This document shows, piece by piece, positions 1 through 8,645 of a stretch of DNA of 64,000 nucleotides. The notes under the pieces are model-generated. The model saw only the letters and a program-made list of their open reading frames with translations. It searched no databases and was not told where the DNA came from. Position 1 is the first letter of the stretch, and each line of letters starts with the position of its first letter. Source of the stretch: Nitrososphaerota archaeon (GTDB lineage Archaea > Thermoproteota > Nitrososphaeria > Nitrososphaerales > Nitrosopumilaceae); the NCBI GenBank assembly GCA_021325615.1, contig JAJPGU010000032.1:1-64000 (forward strand), in the 5' to 3' direction. The position numbers and the translations under genes are program-made.

Positions 1-10
1 CGTAACTTAT

Positions 11-103
11 GCCGGGGTAGCTCAGCCTGGCCTAGAGTGCCAGTCCACATAAAGGGTAATACTCATAATCTGGAGGTCGTGGGTTCGAAACCCACCCCCG
101 GTA
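11..103 (+). tRNA. tRNA-Met(CAT) with a 17-nt noncanonical intron
   Basis: A 7-bp acceptor stem (with G1-U72) closes on discriminator A at 103; CCA is not encoded. The D arm GCTC/GAGT and T arm GTGGG/CCCAC with TTCGAAA loop are intact. The anticodon loop CTCATAA at 62-68 gives CAT. The anticodon stem only forms as CCAGA/TCTGG if 44-60 is removed, placing an intron between tRNA positions 30 and 31 instead of the usual 37/38. Archaeal tRNAs, especially in Thaumarchaeota and Crenarchaeota, are known to carry such introns, cut by the splicing endonuclease. Initiator or elongator identity was not settled. Confidence 0.9.
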
Positions 104-107
104 TACA

Positions 108-115
108 TTTTTTTT
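108..115 (+). terminator. T-run after tRNA-Met
   Basis: Eight consecutive T residues start five bases after the tRNA. Such T-runs are typical archaeal termination signals. Confidence 0.5.
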
Positions 116-523
116 AACTCGGCCATCCCAAACCTCAGTTCAGATTCAATAAATCCATCTCAAATGAGGTGAAAGAGCCCCACCATGCCGGTACCTAGAT
201 GGATGCGATATGGGGCGCCAAATTCTTTGCATGGTCTTTCATTTTCAACCTTTTTCCACAACCGAAAGCCGCCATGCAAGAAAGGGAGTATGCGCTCCTT
301 TTCCGACACCCGGGCTCCGTTCTGGTGCGGATTTTTTGACATGGGTGATATTAGATGAAATTACATATAGAATACCATTCAAATTTTCAAAGCTAAAAAT
401 CAGGAATGAGAAAGGATCCAGATGTTAAATACAACTCCTTGGACTCCAGTTGCCCGCAGAATTTGCCTAAACAATGATTGCCCTTTTCTGTGTTCCACCA
501 TCTTCTCGACTAGATTATGGACA
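116..523. other. Intergenic stretch without a recognised gene
   Basis: Short open frames exist on both strands (for example minus 160-342 and plus 210-428), but they overlap each other, match no family I know and lack a convincing promoter. I see no tRNA-like or strongly structured RNA here. Confidence 0.4.
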
Positions 524-543
524 GATTATCATATTTGATAATC
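524..543 (+). promoter_or_regulatory. ATTATCA-N4-TGATAAT palindrome (site 1)
   Basis: GATTATCA-TATT-TGATAATC, a perfect 16/16 match to the consensus. It ends 41 nt before the chosen start at 585; a TATA-like CTCTTATC lies between. Confidence 0.75.
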
Positions 544-584
544 TTGAATTCCCTCTTATCTTTGTCTGCCCCTTCATATACCGC

Positions 585-965
585 ATGTCAATATCAAGGA
601 GCCTTGAGTACAGGTTCGCCTCAGAGATATCCCTCATTGCCGGGTGTCTGATATTCATAGCTTCGCTGTTTTCATTCCGACACCTGACTTTCTTTCCAGA
701 CGTCAGATGGATGGTGGGTCCACAACTTATGGGTCATCTTTTCATCATGACAGTCCTGGGCCTTGCCAGCGGCATAATAATAATAGTAAGCGCAGTATTG
801 ATGTACGAACAACCCCAACACATTAGAAAATTGGGCGTGTTAATCTGGATTTTCTCAGGTCTTAGCTTTTTTGGAAGTGCTGGTTTTATCATAGGAGGAG
901 TTCTCGGGGTAATAGGCGGATTCCTTGCCGTTACAAAGGGGATCACCTTTTTCGGTTCAAAATAG
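585..965 (+). CDS. Small integral membrane protein
   Basis: 126 aa with about four hydrophobic segments (near residues 13-30, 45-70, 82-100 and 100-118) and a Gly-rich last helix. I do not recognise a family; small polytopic proteins of this kind are frequent in archaea. The frame is open back to 474, but I chose the ATG at 585 because a perfect regulatory palindrome (524-543) and a TATA-like box sit at the spacing seen for other genes here. It ends 2 nt before the convergent USP gene. Function unknown. Confidence 0.65.
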   Translation: MSISRSLEYRFASEISLIAGCLIFIASLFSFRHLTFFPDVRWMVGPQLMGHLFIMTVLGLASGIIIIVSAVLMYEQPQHIRKLGVLIWIFSGLSFFGSAGFIIGGVLGVIGGFLAVTKGITFFGSK

Positions 966-967
966 GG

Positions 968-1393
968 CTACTTTACTACAAGTACTGGAATCTTAGACCT
1001 ATGCACAACCATGTTGGTAACGCTGCCGAGGAATGCCTCCTTAATCGCGCTCATGCCTCTTGAGCTCATTACAATGAGGTCAAATTTCTTATAAGAGGCA
1101 AATTCAGTTATCTCCCAAGCCTCGTTCCCATACAAGATTTTTTCATAGAACACAATACCATTTTGCGCAGAGATTGTTTTTGCGCGTAGCATGAATTTTT
1201 TTGCCTCCTTTTCACTCTCCTGTTTTAGCGATGTCAGAAGCCTCCCGAGATTAATGGTGTAAAGCGGTATCACGCACAAGCCGGTAACTGTAGCGTTACA
1301 TTGTCTGGCCAAGTATATGGCCTCATTGAGACCTTTGAACGAATTCTTGGAGCCGTCAAGAGGGACAAGTATTTTTTTAATTTTAGTCTGCAT
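968..1393 (-). CDS. Universal stress protein, UspA family
   Basis: 141 aa, a single Usp domain of typical length. It opens with the KILVPLDGS strand and P-loop-like turn and ends VPVLVVK. The ATP-binding pattern G-2x-G-9x-G(S) reads S-SR-G-nine residues-GS near residue 110, so the first Gly is Ser; nucleotide binding is therefore uncertain. Usp proteins are cytoplasmic homodimers that often bind ATP or AMP and aid stress survival. It is divergent from the USP at 1541, with palindrome site 2 between them. Confidence 0.93.
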   Translation of the reverse strand: MQTKIKKILVPLDGSKNSFKGLNEAIYLARQCNATVTGLCVIPLYTINLGRLLTSLKQESEKEAKKFMLRAKTISAQNGIVFYEKILYGNEAWEITEFASYKKFDLIVMSSRGMSAIKEAFLGSVTNMVVHRSKIPVLVVK

Positions 1394-1482
1394 CGCTGAT
1401 ACCTTCTGTGGTTTGTTTTTTCAAGTCTATAATGTTTTTCATATGTGCCATTTCCCAGCATATTCCTTAAAAACCCACATTT

Positions 1483-1502
1483 AGTTATCAGAAATGGAAT
1501 TC
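1483..1502. promoter_or_regulatory. Palindrome site 2 between divergent USP genes
   Basis: AGTTATCA-GAAA-TGGAATTC, 11/16 match. It ends 38 nt before the GTG start at 1541, with CTTTAAATG as TATA-like box. The minus gene starts 89 nt away on the other side. Confidence 0.5.
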
Positions 1503-1540
1503 AAAGTTCGCTTTAAATGAATTGACGATAATTTTTCACT

Positions 1541-1966
1541 GTGTTTGATCATATCATGGTACCCTATGATAAATCCGAGCCTGCAACCAGGGCATTAGAA
1601 ATTGCGAAGGATTTGGCAAAAAAATACAGTTCAAAACTTAGCGTCATTACCTGCATTCCCCTGAATTTTGATTATTCCGGCGATGGAATACCGTATGTTG
1701 AAACCATAAAGCTTCTAAAGCAATCCGCGTCATATTCGCTCTCCAAGCTGGAAGAAGGAATGAGGGAAGAGAAGATCCCCTACGATTTGAAGGTGATAGA
1801 GGGGTTTTCCGTTATCGAAGCCCTCATTTCATACGCAGAAATGCACCATGTAGACCTAATAGTAATGGGATCTCGCGGCCTTGGAGGGTTTAAGAAATTG
1901 CTTCTTGGAAGCATCGCAAGCGGTGTATCACAGCATTCCAATTGTCCGCTTTTGATAGTAAAATAG
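1541..1966 (+). CDS. Universal stress protein, UspA family
   Basis: 141 aa from a GTG start. The N-terminal HIMVPYDKSEPA segment is the Usp beta1 and loop. The full ATP motif G-SR-G-LGGFKKLLL-GS lies near residues 111-125, followed by the usual CPLLIVK end. It closely resembles the USP at 44861, with the same DKSEPA/DQSEPA and LGGFKKLLL/LGGFRKLLL segments, so the two are recent paralogues. The intact motif predicts ATP/AMP binding. The promoter is probably leaderless and carries palindrome site 2. Confidence 0.93.
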   Translation: MFDHIMVPYDKSEPATRALEIAKDLAKKYSSKLSVITCIPLNFDYSGDGIPYVETIKLLKQSASYSLSKLEEGMREEKIPYDLKVIEGFSVIEALISYAEMHHVDLIVMGSRGLGGFKKLLLGSIASGVSQHSNCPLLIVK

Positions 1967-1988
1967 GGAAGCGCCCTCGCGCATGGAT

Positions 1989-2008
1989 TGTTATCATGAA
2001 TGATATTC
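1989..2008 (+). promoter_or_regulatory. Palindrome site 3
   Basis: TGTTATCA-TGAA-TGATATTC, 13/16 match, 40 nt before the ATG at 2049. TATA-like ATAAATTAAAAG lies between. Confidence 0.65.
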
Positions 2009-2048
2009 TACCTCCCGGATAAATTAAAAGGAAGAGTAATCTACTTTC

Positions 2049-2816
2049 ATGCCCAGAAATCAAAAGATTTCTCCAGAGGATGCCAAGAATAGCAAGGGAT
2101 TGACGGAAGCACCTCAGGTTATACTGCGGGTCGAAAATTTGACAAAGGTTTACCCATCTGTTTCTGGGAAGGTGTTGGCATTATCTAATATCAACCTCGT
2201 TGTGAGGGGAGGCGAGTTTGTTTCCATCCTAGGTCCCTCCGGAAGCGGCAAGTCTACTCTGCTTTACATGATAGGGGCGTTAGACAGGCCCACCACCGGC
2301 AAGGTATACATCAACGGCGTCGACATATTTTCACTCAGTGATTCTGAGATTGCAACCGTAAGGAACAGGATGATAGGTTATATCTTCCAGTCTTACAACC
2401 TCATAAACAGGTCTCCCGTCCTGAAGAACGTAGAAATGCCTGAGATAATAGCAGGCATGTCTCATGCCGAGGCGGATCTTAGGGCGTTGAGGATAATGAA
2501 GGCATTGGGAATTGACGAGAAGGCGCAGCAGAAGGCTGTAAACCTGAGTGGCGGGCAACAGCAAAGAGTTGCCATTGCAAGGGCCCTTTCAAACAATCCC
2601 TCCATAATTCTTGCGGACGAGCCCACTGGAAACCTCGATACAAAGACCGGTGGCGAGGTTTTTGACCTTCTAAGGCGTCTCTCACGGGAGTTTGGGAGGA
2701 CAATAATAGTTGTGACTCACGATCCGGAACTTGCGGAAAGGACTGACAGGTCCATCTTCATAAGAGATGGAAGGGTTGAGAGGGAGACATACCACAGGCA
2801 AGATTCATCTAACTAG
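2049..2816 (+). CDS. ABC transporter ATP-binding protein, MacB/LolD type
   Basis: 255 aa. Walker [10 protein letters not shown] is near residue 63, the signature [15 protein letters not shown] near 158, Walker [13 protein letters not shown] near 178, and the switch His in VVTHD. The sequence style ([21 protein letters not shown]) is that of the LolD/MacB/FtsE branch, which couples to FtsX-like permeases for export or membrane extraction. No permease is adjacent, so its partner is encoded elsewhere. The 3' end overlaps the convergent USP gene by 12 bp. It has its own regulatory palindrome. Confidence 0.93.
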   Translation: MPRNQKISPEDAKNSKGLTEAPQVILRVENLTKVYPSVSGKVLALSNINLVVRGGEFVSILGPSGSGKSTLLYMIGALDRPTTGKVYINGVDIFSLSDSEIATVRNRMIGYIFQSYNLINRSPVLKNVEMPEIIAGMSHAEADLRALRIMKALGIDEKAQQKAVNLSGGQQQRVAIARALSNNPSIILADEPTGNLDTKTGGEVFDLLRRLSREFGRTIIVVTHDPELAERTDRSIFIRDGRVERETYHRQDSSN

Positions 2817-3218
2817 CATCACTGCAATCTTTGATTTCTGCAGTACATAGTTTGACACACTCCCAAGGAATATCTTTTTAAAAGTTCCAAGACCTCTAGC
2901 TCCTATCACAATCAGGTCTATGTTTCGCATATTTGAGTAATCCAAGATAGAGTGCCCGGGATCACCTTCCAAAATCCTACTGTGAAACTGGACACCGTTC
3001 CTTTCAGCAAGTTTTCTTGCCCGAAGGATGAAGGGAGGCTCTTTCCCTTCCTGTTTACGAGTTGTTCTCGGAGCCTTTTGATGGGAGTGGATTACATGAA
3101 TTGCAGTAAGCGTCGCCTCATGCTCTCTTGCAAGATGGATGGCGGTATCCAAGCTCCGCTGTGAATTGCTAGAGCCGTCAAGCGGAGCCAGGATGTTCTT
3201 GATGGGTCTTTCGCTCAT
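2805..3218 (-). CDS. Universal stress protein, UspA family
   Basis: 137 aa with KNILAPLDGSSNS at the N-terminus and an intact G-AR-G-LGTFKKIFL-GS nucleotide motif. It starts 1 nt after the end of the FMN-binding gene at 3220-3705, so the two are almost certainly one transcript. Co-transcription with a PNPOx-like flavoprotein suggests an oxidative or general stress role, which is inference. Confidence 0.92.
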   Translation of the reverse strand: MSERPIKNILAPLDGSSNSQRSLDTAIHLAREHEATLTAIHVIHSHQKAPRTTRKQEGKEPPFILRARKLAERNGVQFHSRILEGDPGHSILDYSNMRNIDLIVIGARGLGTFKKIFLGSVSNYVLQKSKIAVMLVR

Positions 3219-3219
3219 C

Positions 3220-3705
3220 TCAACATGTTATCCTTCCAAAAAAAGCAACCGTCTCACCATCTTTGTCACATCGCAATGGTTTTCCCGACTCTTCCTCGGG
3301 TGAAAGAGAATATACCACCTTCGGATGAAATTCTATGACATCTGGTTTCTTGTTCTGGCTTAGGCGCTCAAAAACCTTTGAGGAGGTCTTACCCGTTACT
3401 GAGCGAGATATTGATTCAGTTATCCTTTTTTTGCGTAACTCATCGGTTATGGTGCTTACCTTTCCCTTCATCTGGAAACCTAGCAGTTTTTCTTTGTCAA
3501 ACACCGCCACGCTAATCCAAGGTATGACTTGAAAATTTCCCTGTGACTTGTGCTTGAAAAAGTCAAGCCAGTAGACTACATCGTCGGCGAAGTAAAAGGC
3601 AGTCCTTGGAGAGACATTTGCTACTCCATTTGGGTCGACTGATCCTATCACTATGAACTTTTGGTCTTTGAGCATCTTGCGTAAATCCTCTGGTATTGTT
3701 ACCAT
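3220..3705 (-). CDS. Pyridoxamine 5'-phosphate oxidase-like FMN-binding protein
   Basis: 161 aa with the split-barrel flavin fold: a start of the MVTIPEDLRKML kind, the strand KFIVIGSVDPNGVANVSPR, YWLDFFKHKSQ, then ISVAVFDKEKLLGFQMKG. This family uses FMN (sometimes F420 or heme) in small redox or binding proteins; true PdxH activity cannot be assumed. It is the first gene of a two-gene unit with the USP at 2805. It diverges from the cupredoxin gene at 3804, and palindrome site 4 sits 39 nt from both start codons. Confidence 0.85.
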   Translation of the reverse strand: MVTIPEDLRKMLKDQKFIVIGSVDPNGVANVSPRTAFYFADDVVYWLDFFKHKSQGNFQVIPWISVAVFDKEKLLGFQMKGKVSTITDELRKKRITESISRSVTGKTSSKVFERLSQNKKPDVIEFHPKVVYSLSPEEESGKPLRCDKDGETVAFFGRITC

Positions 3706-3744
3706 GTTTTCCCTTCCAACCCTTTCAATTAAAACATAATGTGT

Positions 3745-3764
3745 GATTCTCTTGGTTGATAATC
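3745..3764. promoter_or_regulatory. Palindrome site 4, shared by a divergent pair
   Basis: GATTCTCT-TGGT-TGATAATC, 14/16 match. The gap is exactly 39 nt to the minus start at 3705 and 39 nt to the plus start at 3804. TATA-like boxes flank it on both sides (TTTTAATTG minus, TTATTATATAAG plus). Confidence 0.75.
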
Positions 3765-3803
3765 TTCATTTTTATTATATAAGATAGAATGGACTAGAAT
3801 TAT

Positions 3804-4559
3804 GTGAAAATAGTTTTAGCGATTCTGGTTACGTTTTTTACAATTTCTGCGCTCTGCAGTATTTCCTATGCAAGTGCTGCCTTTGACATGTCAGGCAGTG
3901 GTGCCGCGGTGACCGGCGGCAATTCTCCCCAAGTCTACCAATCCATCATGAGGTTGTCACTTGGGGGTACATCCACAATCGAAAGAGGGACGTTCCTCAT
4001 CTATGGGAACGATACATTTCTCCACGCATTTATGGTGCCACAGCAGTGGTCTTTTTCTTACGGTCCCGACGGTTCCTTCCATGGCCAAGGTCCTATCAAA
4101 ACGATGGGGGGACAGTACTTTAACTTGACACTTGACGGCAACAGGGCATACGCCACAAACACGTCATCCCTTTGGAAGGTCAGCGCCGACATGCAAGGCC
4201 CCAACGTAGACATGATACTCAATTACTTGGCAATTGGCAGGGATCCGCTTCCCACAGTTGATGTAACCCAAAATGCCACGGTAATCATCCCAAACGGCAA
4301 CTCTGCCATTGCCAACAAGGCCTTCTACCTCCCGCTAAACTTGGAGGTTATGAGGGGGACCACCGTGACATGGCAAAACGAGGACAACATCGGCCATGTC
4401 ATACAGAGTCAGGACGGGCACGGCAACCTTGTATCTCTCTACAATAGCGGGATACTGAATACTGGCGATACATTCAGCTACAAGTTCGTAAAACCCGGCA
4501 CCTACTATTATTTCTGCACCATCCACCCCTGGAGAACGGGCGTGGTAACGGTTTCCTAG
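3804..4559 (+). CDS. Secreted cupredoxin (blue-copper-like) protein
   Basis: 251 aa with a Sec-type signal peptide in residues 1-24. The first half is a beta-rich domain without a known name; a plastocyanin-like domain occupies about 155-251. Copper ligands visible are H198, C238 and H241. Where thaumarchaeal relatives usually have Met in HPWMxG, this protein has R244, so the axial ligand is missing. Thaumarchaeota use many small copper proteins for extracellular electron transfer. An ATG or GTG near 3804 fits the leaderless promoter. Confidence 0.85.
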   Translation: MKIVLAILVTFFTISALCSISYASAAFDMSGSGAAVTGGNSPQVYQSIMRLSLGGTSTIERGTFLIYGNDTFLHAFMVPQQWSFSYGPDGSFHGQGPIKTMGGQYFNLTLDGNRAYATNTSSLWKVSADMQGPNVDMILNYLAIGRDPLPTVDVTQNATVIIPNGNSAIANKAFYLPLNLEVMRGTTVTWQNEDNIGHVIQSQDGHGNLVSLYNSGILNTGDTFSYKFVKPGTYYYFCTIHPWRTGVVTVS

Positions 4560-4685
4560 GAACTCTTTTCATGCCTTTTTCGAAAGTGAAAACATCCGCC
4601 CTGTATCCGTGGTCAGATTAGCCGAGTTCCATCACTGAAAATTAACTTTATCTAATATATGCAGTGACCATAGTAGTGGCTTTAG

Positions 4686-6227
4686 TTGTTCCTTAAGGCA
4701 GATATTCTAGGCATTGAATCGGGGGGAAAACCCATCGTATTCCTCAACAAGTCTGATGCTGACGAAATAGGGATAAGGGCATCAGGCAGAATTACCATAA
4801 CCTTCAAGAAAAAACCGGTAACTTCCATAGTCAATACCACGACATCAGTCAAGCGTGGAATCATAGGGGTAAACGAGGAAGTAAGACAGACCCTGGGCAT
4901 AAAGCAGAACTCCCTAGTGGATGTCGATATTGCGCCATTTCCAAAATCCCTGCAATACATACACAACAAATTGACCGGTAGAAGGCTTGGGTTTGACGAG
5001 ATTTCCGAGATTGTGAGGGACGTCGTACAGGGAAACTTGAATGAGAATGAAATCTCGGCTTTTGTTACCGCACTCAGCATGCAAGGGCTTGACCTTGATG
5101 AGGCTACGGGGCTTGCCCTATCAATGGTTGATACCGGAAAACAGCTCAACCTAAGGAAGAAGATGATAGTCGACAAACACAGTATTGGGGGAGTACCGGG
5201 CGACAAAACCACGCTTTTAGTTGTTCCCATCATAGCATCACTAGGCCTTACGATCCCAAAAGTTTCATCTAGAGCGATTACTTCAGCCGGTGGAACAGCA
5301 GACAGGGCGGAAGCCCTGATGCCCGTAGATCTCAAAATATCAGAGATGGAACGCGTCGTCCGAAGGAGCAACGGATGCATAATCTGGGGAGGCTCACTTG
5401 AGCTCGCACCGGCAGACGACATTTTTGTTAGGAGTGAATATTCCCTCTACATAGACCCCTTATTACTGCCCTCCATCATGAGCAAAAAGAAGGCAGTCAA
5501 CACTAAGCATCTTGTCATCGACATTCCAACTGGCAGGGGTGCCAAAATGCAGACGGTTGGAGAGTCGGACTTTCTGGCCAAGGAACTTATCGAAGTAGGA
5601 AGAAGGCTTGGGATTCACACCCAGTGCGTGCTAACAAATGGTGACAAGCCCATAGGATATGCAATCGGACCGTCGCTCGAGGCTAGGGAGGCATTGTCAG
5701 TGCTCATGAACCGCGCAGTTGTGCCTGATTTGACGGACAAGGTCTGCCACATTGCAGGTAGCATACTTGAGATGGCTGGGAGGAGGAATGGTTACCAACT
5801 AGCAAGAGAGGCCCTCCGCTCTGGAAGGGCCGAGGCAAAGATGCGAGAAATAATAGGATTGCAGGGAGGCAACACGAAGATAAGAATCGATGACTTTGCA
5901 ATAGGCCAAGAACGGGAGAAGATCATGGCTGGAAAGACAGGACATGTCTTATGGATGGACAATGTTGCGTTGATTGAGCTTGCACGGGCTGCAGGGGCTC
6001 CCAAAGACAAGGGTGCAGGGATATTCTTCAACAAGAAGGTTGGCGACAAGGTAAGATCAGGTGATGTCATATACACCGTATTTTCGGAAAAGGCTCGCAA
6101 GTTGTCAAGGGCCCTAGAGATTGTCAAGGATTCAGCGCCCATTGGGATTGGCGAATATCATGAGATGTTCATTCACAAGGTAAAAGAACCTTCACCGGTG
6201 AAGAGATCCTTCGTGATGGAAAGGTAG
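4686..6227 (+). CDS. deoA: AMP phosphorylase (archaeal DeoA family)
   Basis: 513 aa. An N-terminal domain of about 85 residues, characteristic of the archaeal enzyme, precedes the nucleoside phosphorylase core. In the core, DKHSIGGVPGDKTT (near 158) binds phosphate and SSRAITSAGGTADRAEAL follows. It splits AMP (also CMP/UMP) with phosphate into the base and ribose 1,5-bisphosphate. It is the first gene of the AMP pathway operon, 7 nt before the isomerase. The start is TTG at 4686, with TATA-like TTATCTAATATA about 30 nt upstream. Confidence 0.93.
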   Translation: MFLKADILGIESGGKPIVFLNKSDADEIGIRASGRITITFKKKPVTSIVNTTTSVKRGIIGVNEEVRQTLGIKQNSLVDVDIAPFPKSLQYIHNKLTGRRLGFDEISEIVRDVVQGNLNENEISAFVTALSMQGLDLDEATGLALSMVDTGKQLNLRKKMIVDKHSIGGVPGDKTTLLVVPIIASLGLTIPKVSSRAITSAGGTADRAEALMPVDLKISEMERVVRRSNGCIIWGGSLELAPADDIFVRSEYSLYIDPLLLPSIMSKKKAVNTKHLVIDIPTGRGAKMQTVGESDFLAKELIEVGRRLGIHTQCVLTNGDKPIGYAIGPSLEAREALSVLMNRAVVPDLTDKVCHIAGSILEMAGRRNGYQLAREALRSGRAEAKMREIIGLQGGNTKIRIDDFAIGQEREKIMAGKTGHVLWMDNVALIELARAAGAPKDKGAGIFFNKKVGDKVRSGDVIYTVFSEKARKLSRALEIVKDSAPIGIGEYHEMFIHKVKEPSPVKRSFVMER

Positions 6228-6234
6228 TTTTTGA

Positions 6235-7056
6235 TTGAAGACAATAGTGCAGATAACAGAGGATATAGAGAATTTTAAGGTTCAGGGGGCAAACCAGATC
6301 GCCCTTTACGGATTATCGTTCCTAAGGAAGGTAGCAGTCAGAGAGGGATTTGGTCCCAGGTTCTCCGCCGCGACCAAACGCCTTGAGAAGACAAGATCCA
6401 CGGCAGTTGTCCTTCATAACTGCCTTGAGATCATCAAATCGTCCCCAAAAATTTCAACTATAGATTCGCTCATTGATACGCTAACGACTGCAGGTAAAAG
6501 GGAGTCGATATATTCGGATAAAATAATCAAGCCAGGTTCAAAAATCATGACATATTGTCATTCTGGGGAGGCAATGTCTTTTATCAAACATGCACGGACT
6601 GCCCATAAGAATAAGATCTCCGTGATTGCATGCAAGACAGAGCCCCTTGAACAGGGAGTCACTACCGCAAAAGAGTTGTCTGCAGTAGGCATACCCGTAA
6701 CCCTGATTGATGACAACGCAGCGGGGTTTTTCATAAACGAGGTGGACATGGTCATAGTTGGCGCAGATGCCCTCAGAAGGGAGGGAGTAGTAAACAAGAT
6801 AGGAACCTCGCTTCTTGCGCAGGCAGCGGCCGGAGCATCAACACCGCTATATGTTGTAGCAAATTCGCTCAAAATCGACCACAGAAGGTCGTTTAGAATA
6901 GAGGAAAGGCCTGCAACCGAGGTGCTGCCAAAGAAAGGACTGAGGAAGATAAAGGTACGAAACCCCGCCTTTGATATCACCCCATGGCAATTTGTAACGA
7001 TGCTTGTAAATGAAAATGGTATTTTTACAGGAAAACAATTTGTGATCTTATTATGA
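6235..7056 (+). CDS. Ribose 1,5-bisphosphate isomerase
   Basis: 273 aa, eIF2B-like fold, from a TTG start. Signature segments are TYCHSGE with the catalytic-type C108, a TEPLEQGVTTAKEL sugar-binding stretch, GIPVTLIDDNAA, VGADAL with D178, and NKIGTSLLA. C108 and D178 match the Cys/Asp pair described for the Thermococcus enzyme. It converts ribose 1,5-bisphosphate into ribulose 1,5-bisphosphate for the RuBisCO encoded next. The 3' end overlaps the RuBisCO start by 4 nt (ATGA), indicating translational coupling. Confidence 0.92.
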   Translation: MKTIVQITEDIENFKVQGANQIALYGLSFLRKVAVREGFGPRFSAATKRLEKTRSTAVVLHNCLEIIKSSPKISTIDSLIDTLTTAGKRESIYSDKIIKPGSKIMTYCHSGEAMSFIKHARTAHKNKISVIACKTEPLEQGVTTAKELSAVGIPVTLIDDNAAGFFINEVDMVIVGADALRREGVVNKIGTSLLAQAAAGASTPLYVVANSLKIDHRRSFRIEERPATEVLPKKGLRKIKVRNPAFDITPWQFVTMLVNENGIFTGKQFVILL

Positions 7057-8342
7057 AAACAGACTGGTATCGCGATTTTGTGGATTTGAAATACAGACCA
7101 AGCAGCACAGATCTTGTCTGCCTCTTCAGGTTTGAACCTTCCAATGTGTCGCGCACCGAGGCTGCAGGCAGGATAGCCTCCGAGAGCTCAGCAGGCACTT
7201 GGACGACCCTTTCCAAACTTCCGCGTAAGATTGAGGGCGTAATGGCAAGATCGTTTGAAATCATGGGAAACCATGTGAAGGTCGCGTACCCTCTAGAAAT
7301 ATGGGAGCCGGGGAATGTTCCCCAGTTGCTCAGCGGCATTGCTGGCAACATTTTTGGCATGAAGGCTCTCGAAAATCTGAGGCTTGTGGATGTATCGCTT
7401 CCTGCTAGATATACCAGCCACTTCAGGGGTCCGGAATTTGGCATAGAGGGACTACGAAGAATCCTGAAGGTGAGAAGAAGGCCGATAACAGGAGCGGTGG
7501 CAAAACCCAAGATAGGCTGGAGTGCCGAGGAGCACGCCAGAATTGCCTATGAGACATGGGTGGGAGGATTTGACCTAGTCAAGGACGACGAGAACCTTAC
7601 CTCAGCGTCGTTTAACAGATTCGAAAACCGCGTAAGATTATGCTCCAGAATGCGCGACAGGGCCGAAAAGGAAACGGGTCTGAGAAAGTCCGCCCTCATA
7701 AACATAACGGGTGAAACGAATACAATGGTCGGCCGCGCCAGATTTCTCCATGATCATGGTTTTGAGTATGCCATGATAGACGTTGTTACGGTAGGATTTG
7801 CCGCACTGCAGACCTTGCGCGAAATATGCCATGATTACAAAATGGCAATACATGCCCACAGGGCGATGCATGCCGCTCTAGACAGAAACCCAGAGCATGG
7901 CGTCTCAATGTTAGTGCTTGCCAAGGTTTGTCGCATGATAGGCGTGGATCAGATCCATGTGGGGACCGTCCTAGGAAAACTTGTTGGAAGCCGGAAGGAG
8001 ATCATAGACATTCGGGACGGAATTACTAGAACACGCATTTCTTCTCGTCGCAACGAGATACTGAAACAGAATTGGGGGATGACAAAGGCTACCTTACCCG
8101 TATCCTCTGGAGGGTTACATCCGGGTATTATTCCAGATGTCCTGAAAATAATGGGAAATGATATTGCGTTATTAGTAAGCGGCGGAATACATGGACATCC
8201 CAGTGGAACACGTGCAGGAGCAACGGCTGCGATGCAGGCCATCAATGCAACAATGCAAAACACACCATTAAGAGAATATGCCACAGCCCATAAAGAATTG
8301 AGGGAGGCTCTGGAAAAGTGGGGCAGGCTCAGGCCACAATGA
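7053..8342 (+). CDS. rbcL: RuBisCO large subunit, form III
   Basis: 429 aa. Active-site elements are retained: E44 in ESSAGTWTT, N99 in GNIFGMKAL, K151 in KPKIGWS, the carbamylated-type K177 with D179 and E180 in GGFDLVKDDE, H267 in AIHAHRAMHA, H302, loop-6 K309 in GTVLGKL, then SSGG and SGGIHGHPSGT. So it should be a true carboxylase and not a RuBisCO-like protein. In form III organisms it turns ribulose 1,5-bisphosphate plus CO2 into two 3-phosphoglycerate, completing AMP breakdown. No small subunit and no phosphoribulokinase are present. Confidence 0.94.
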   Translation: MKTDWYRDFVDLKYRPSSTDLVCLFRFEPSNVSRTEAAGRIASESSAGTWTTLSKLPRKIEGVMARSFEIMGNHVKVAYPLEIWEPGNVPQLLSGIAGNIFGMKALENLRLVDVSLPARYTSHFRGPEFGIEGLRRILKVRRRPITGAVAKPKIGWSAEEHARIAYETWVGGFDLVKDDENLTSASFNRFENRVRLCSRMRDRAEKETGLRKSALINITGETNTMVGRARFLHDHGFEYAMIDVVTVGFAALQTLREICHDYKMAIHAHRAMHAALDRNPEHGVSMLVLAKVCRMIGVDQIHVGTVLGKLVGSRKEIIDIRDGITRTRISSRRNEILKQNWGMTKATLPVSSGGLHPGIIPDVLKIMGNDIALLVSGGIHGHPSGTRAGATAAMQAINATMQNTPLREYATAHKELREALEKWGRLRPQ

Positions 8343-8401
8343 TTTCCCTCAAGATGGTACAGATCCCCCTAAAGAGGTTCCGAGAATGATTCGTTTACGA
8401 A

Positions 8402-8605
8402 TTAATCCATATCCAAATGAAGTTCCAATTTGGACGCGGCGTCATATATCCTTCTTGCATTCTTGAGAAAATCCTGCTGATTCCCATATTTGGCGTTCTT
8501 CAGCATAACGTTCACAGTTTCTTTTATCACAAATATCTGCCTCTTCAAGAAATCCTTATCGGAGACAGATTTTTCCTTGTCCTTTCTTGGTTCGACATGT
8601 ACCAT
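8402..8605 (-). CDS. Small conserved-looking hypothetical protein
   Basis: 67 aa if started at the Met at 8605 (an in-frame ATG at 8620 also exists). Lys/Asp rich N-terminus, then an amphipathic helical stretch (DFLKRQIFVIKETVNVML and similar) without Cys or membrane segments. No family recognised. The 8605 start places it 40 nt from palindrome site 5, the standard spacing in this window, with a TTTTTTAATATC TATA-like box between. Confidence 0.55.
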   Translation of the reverse strand: MVHVEPRKDKEKSVSDKDFLKRQIFVIKETVNVMLKNAKYGNQQDFLKNARRIYDAASKLELHLDMD

Positions 8606-8645
8606 GGGTTTACTCACCATTTTCAGATATTAAAAAAGACATTAC

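Noticed and set aside
44-60. The first CAT at 48-50 of the tRNA as anticodon
   Set aside because: It lacks T33 before the anticodon and gives a poor stem. The CAT at 64-66 in CTCATAA gives a normal loop after intron removal.
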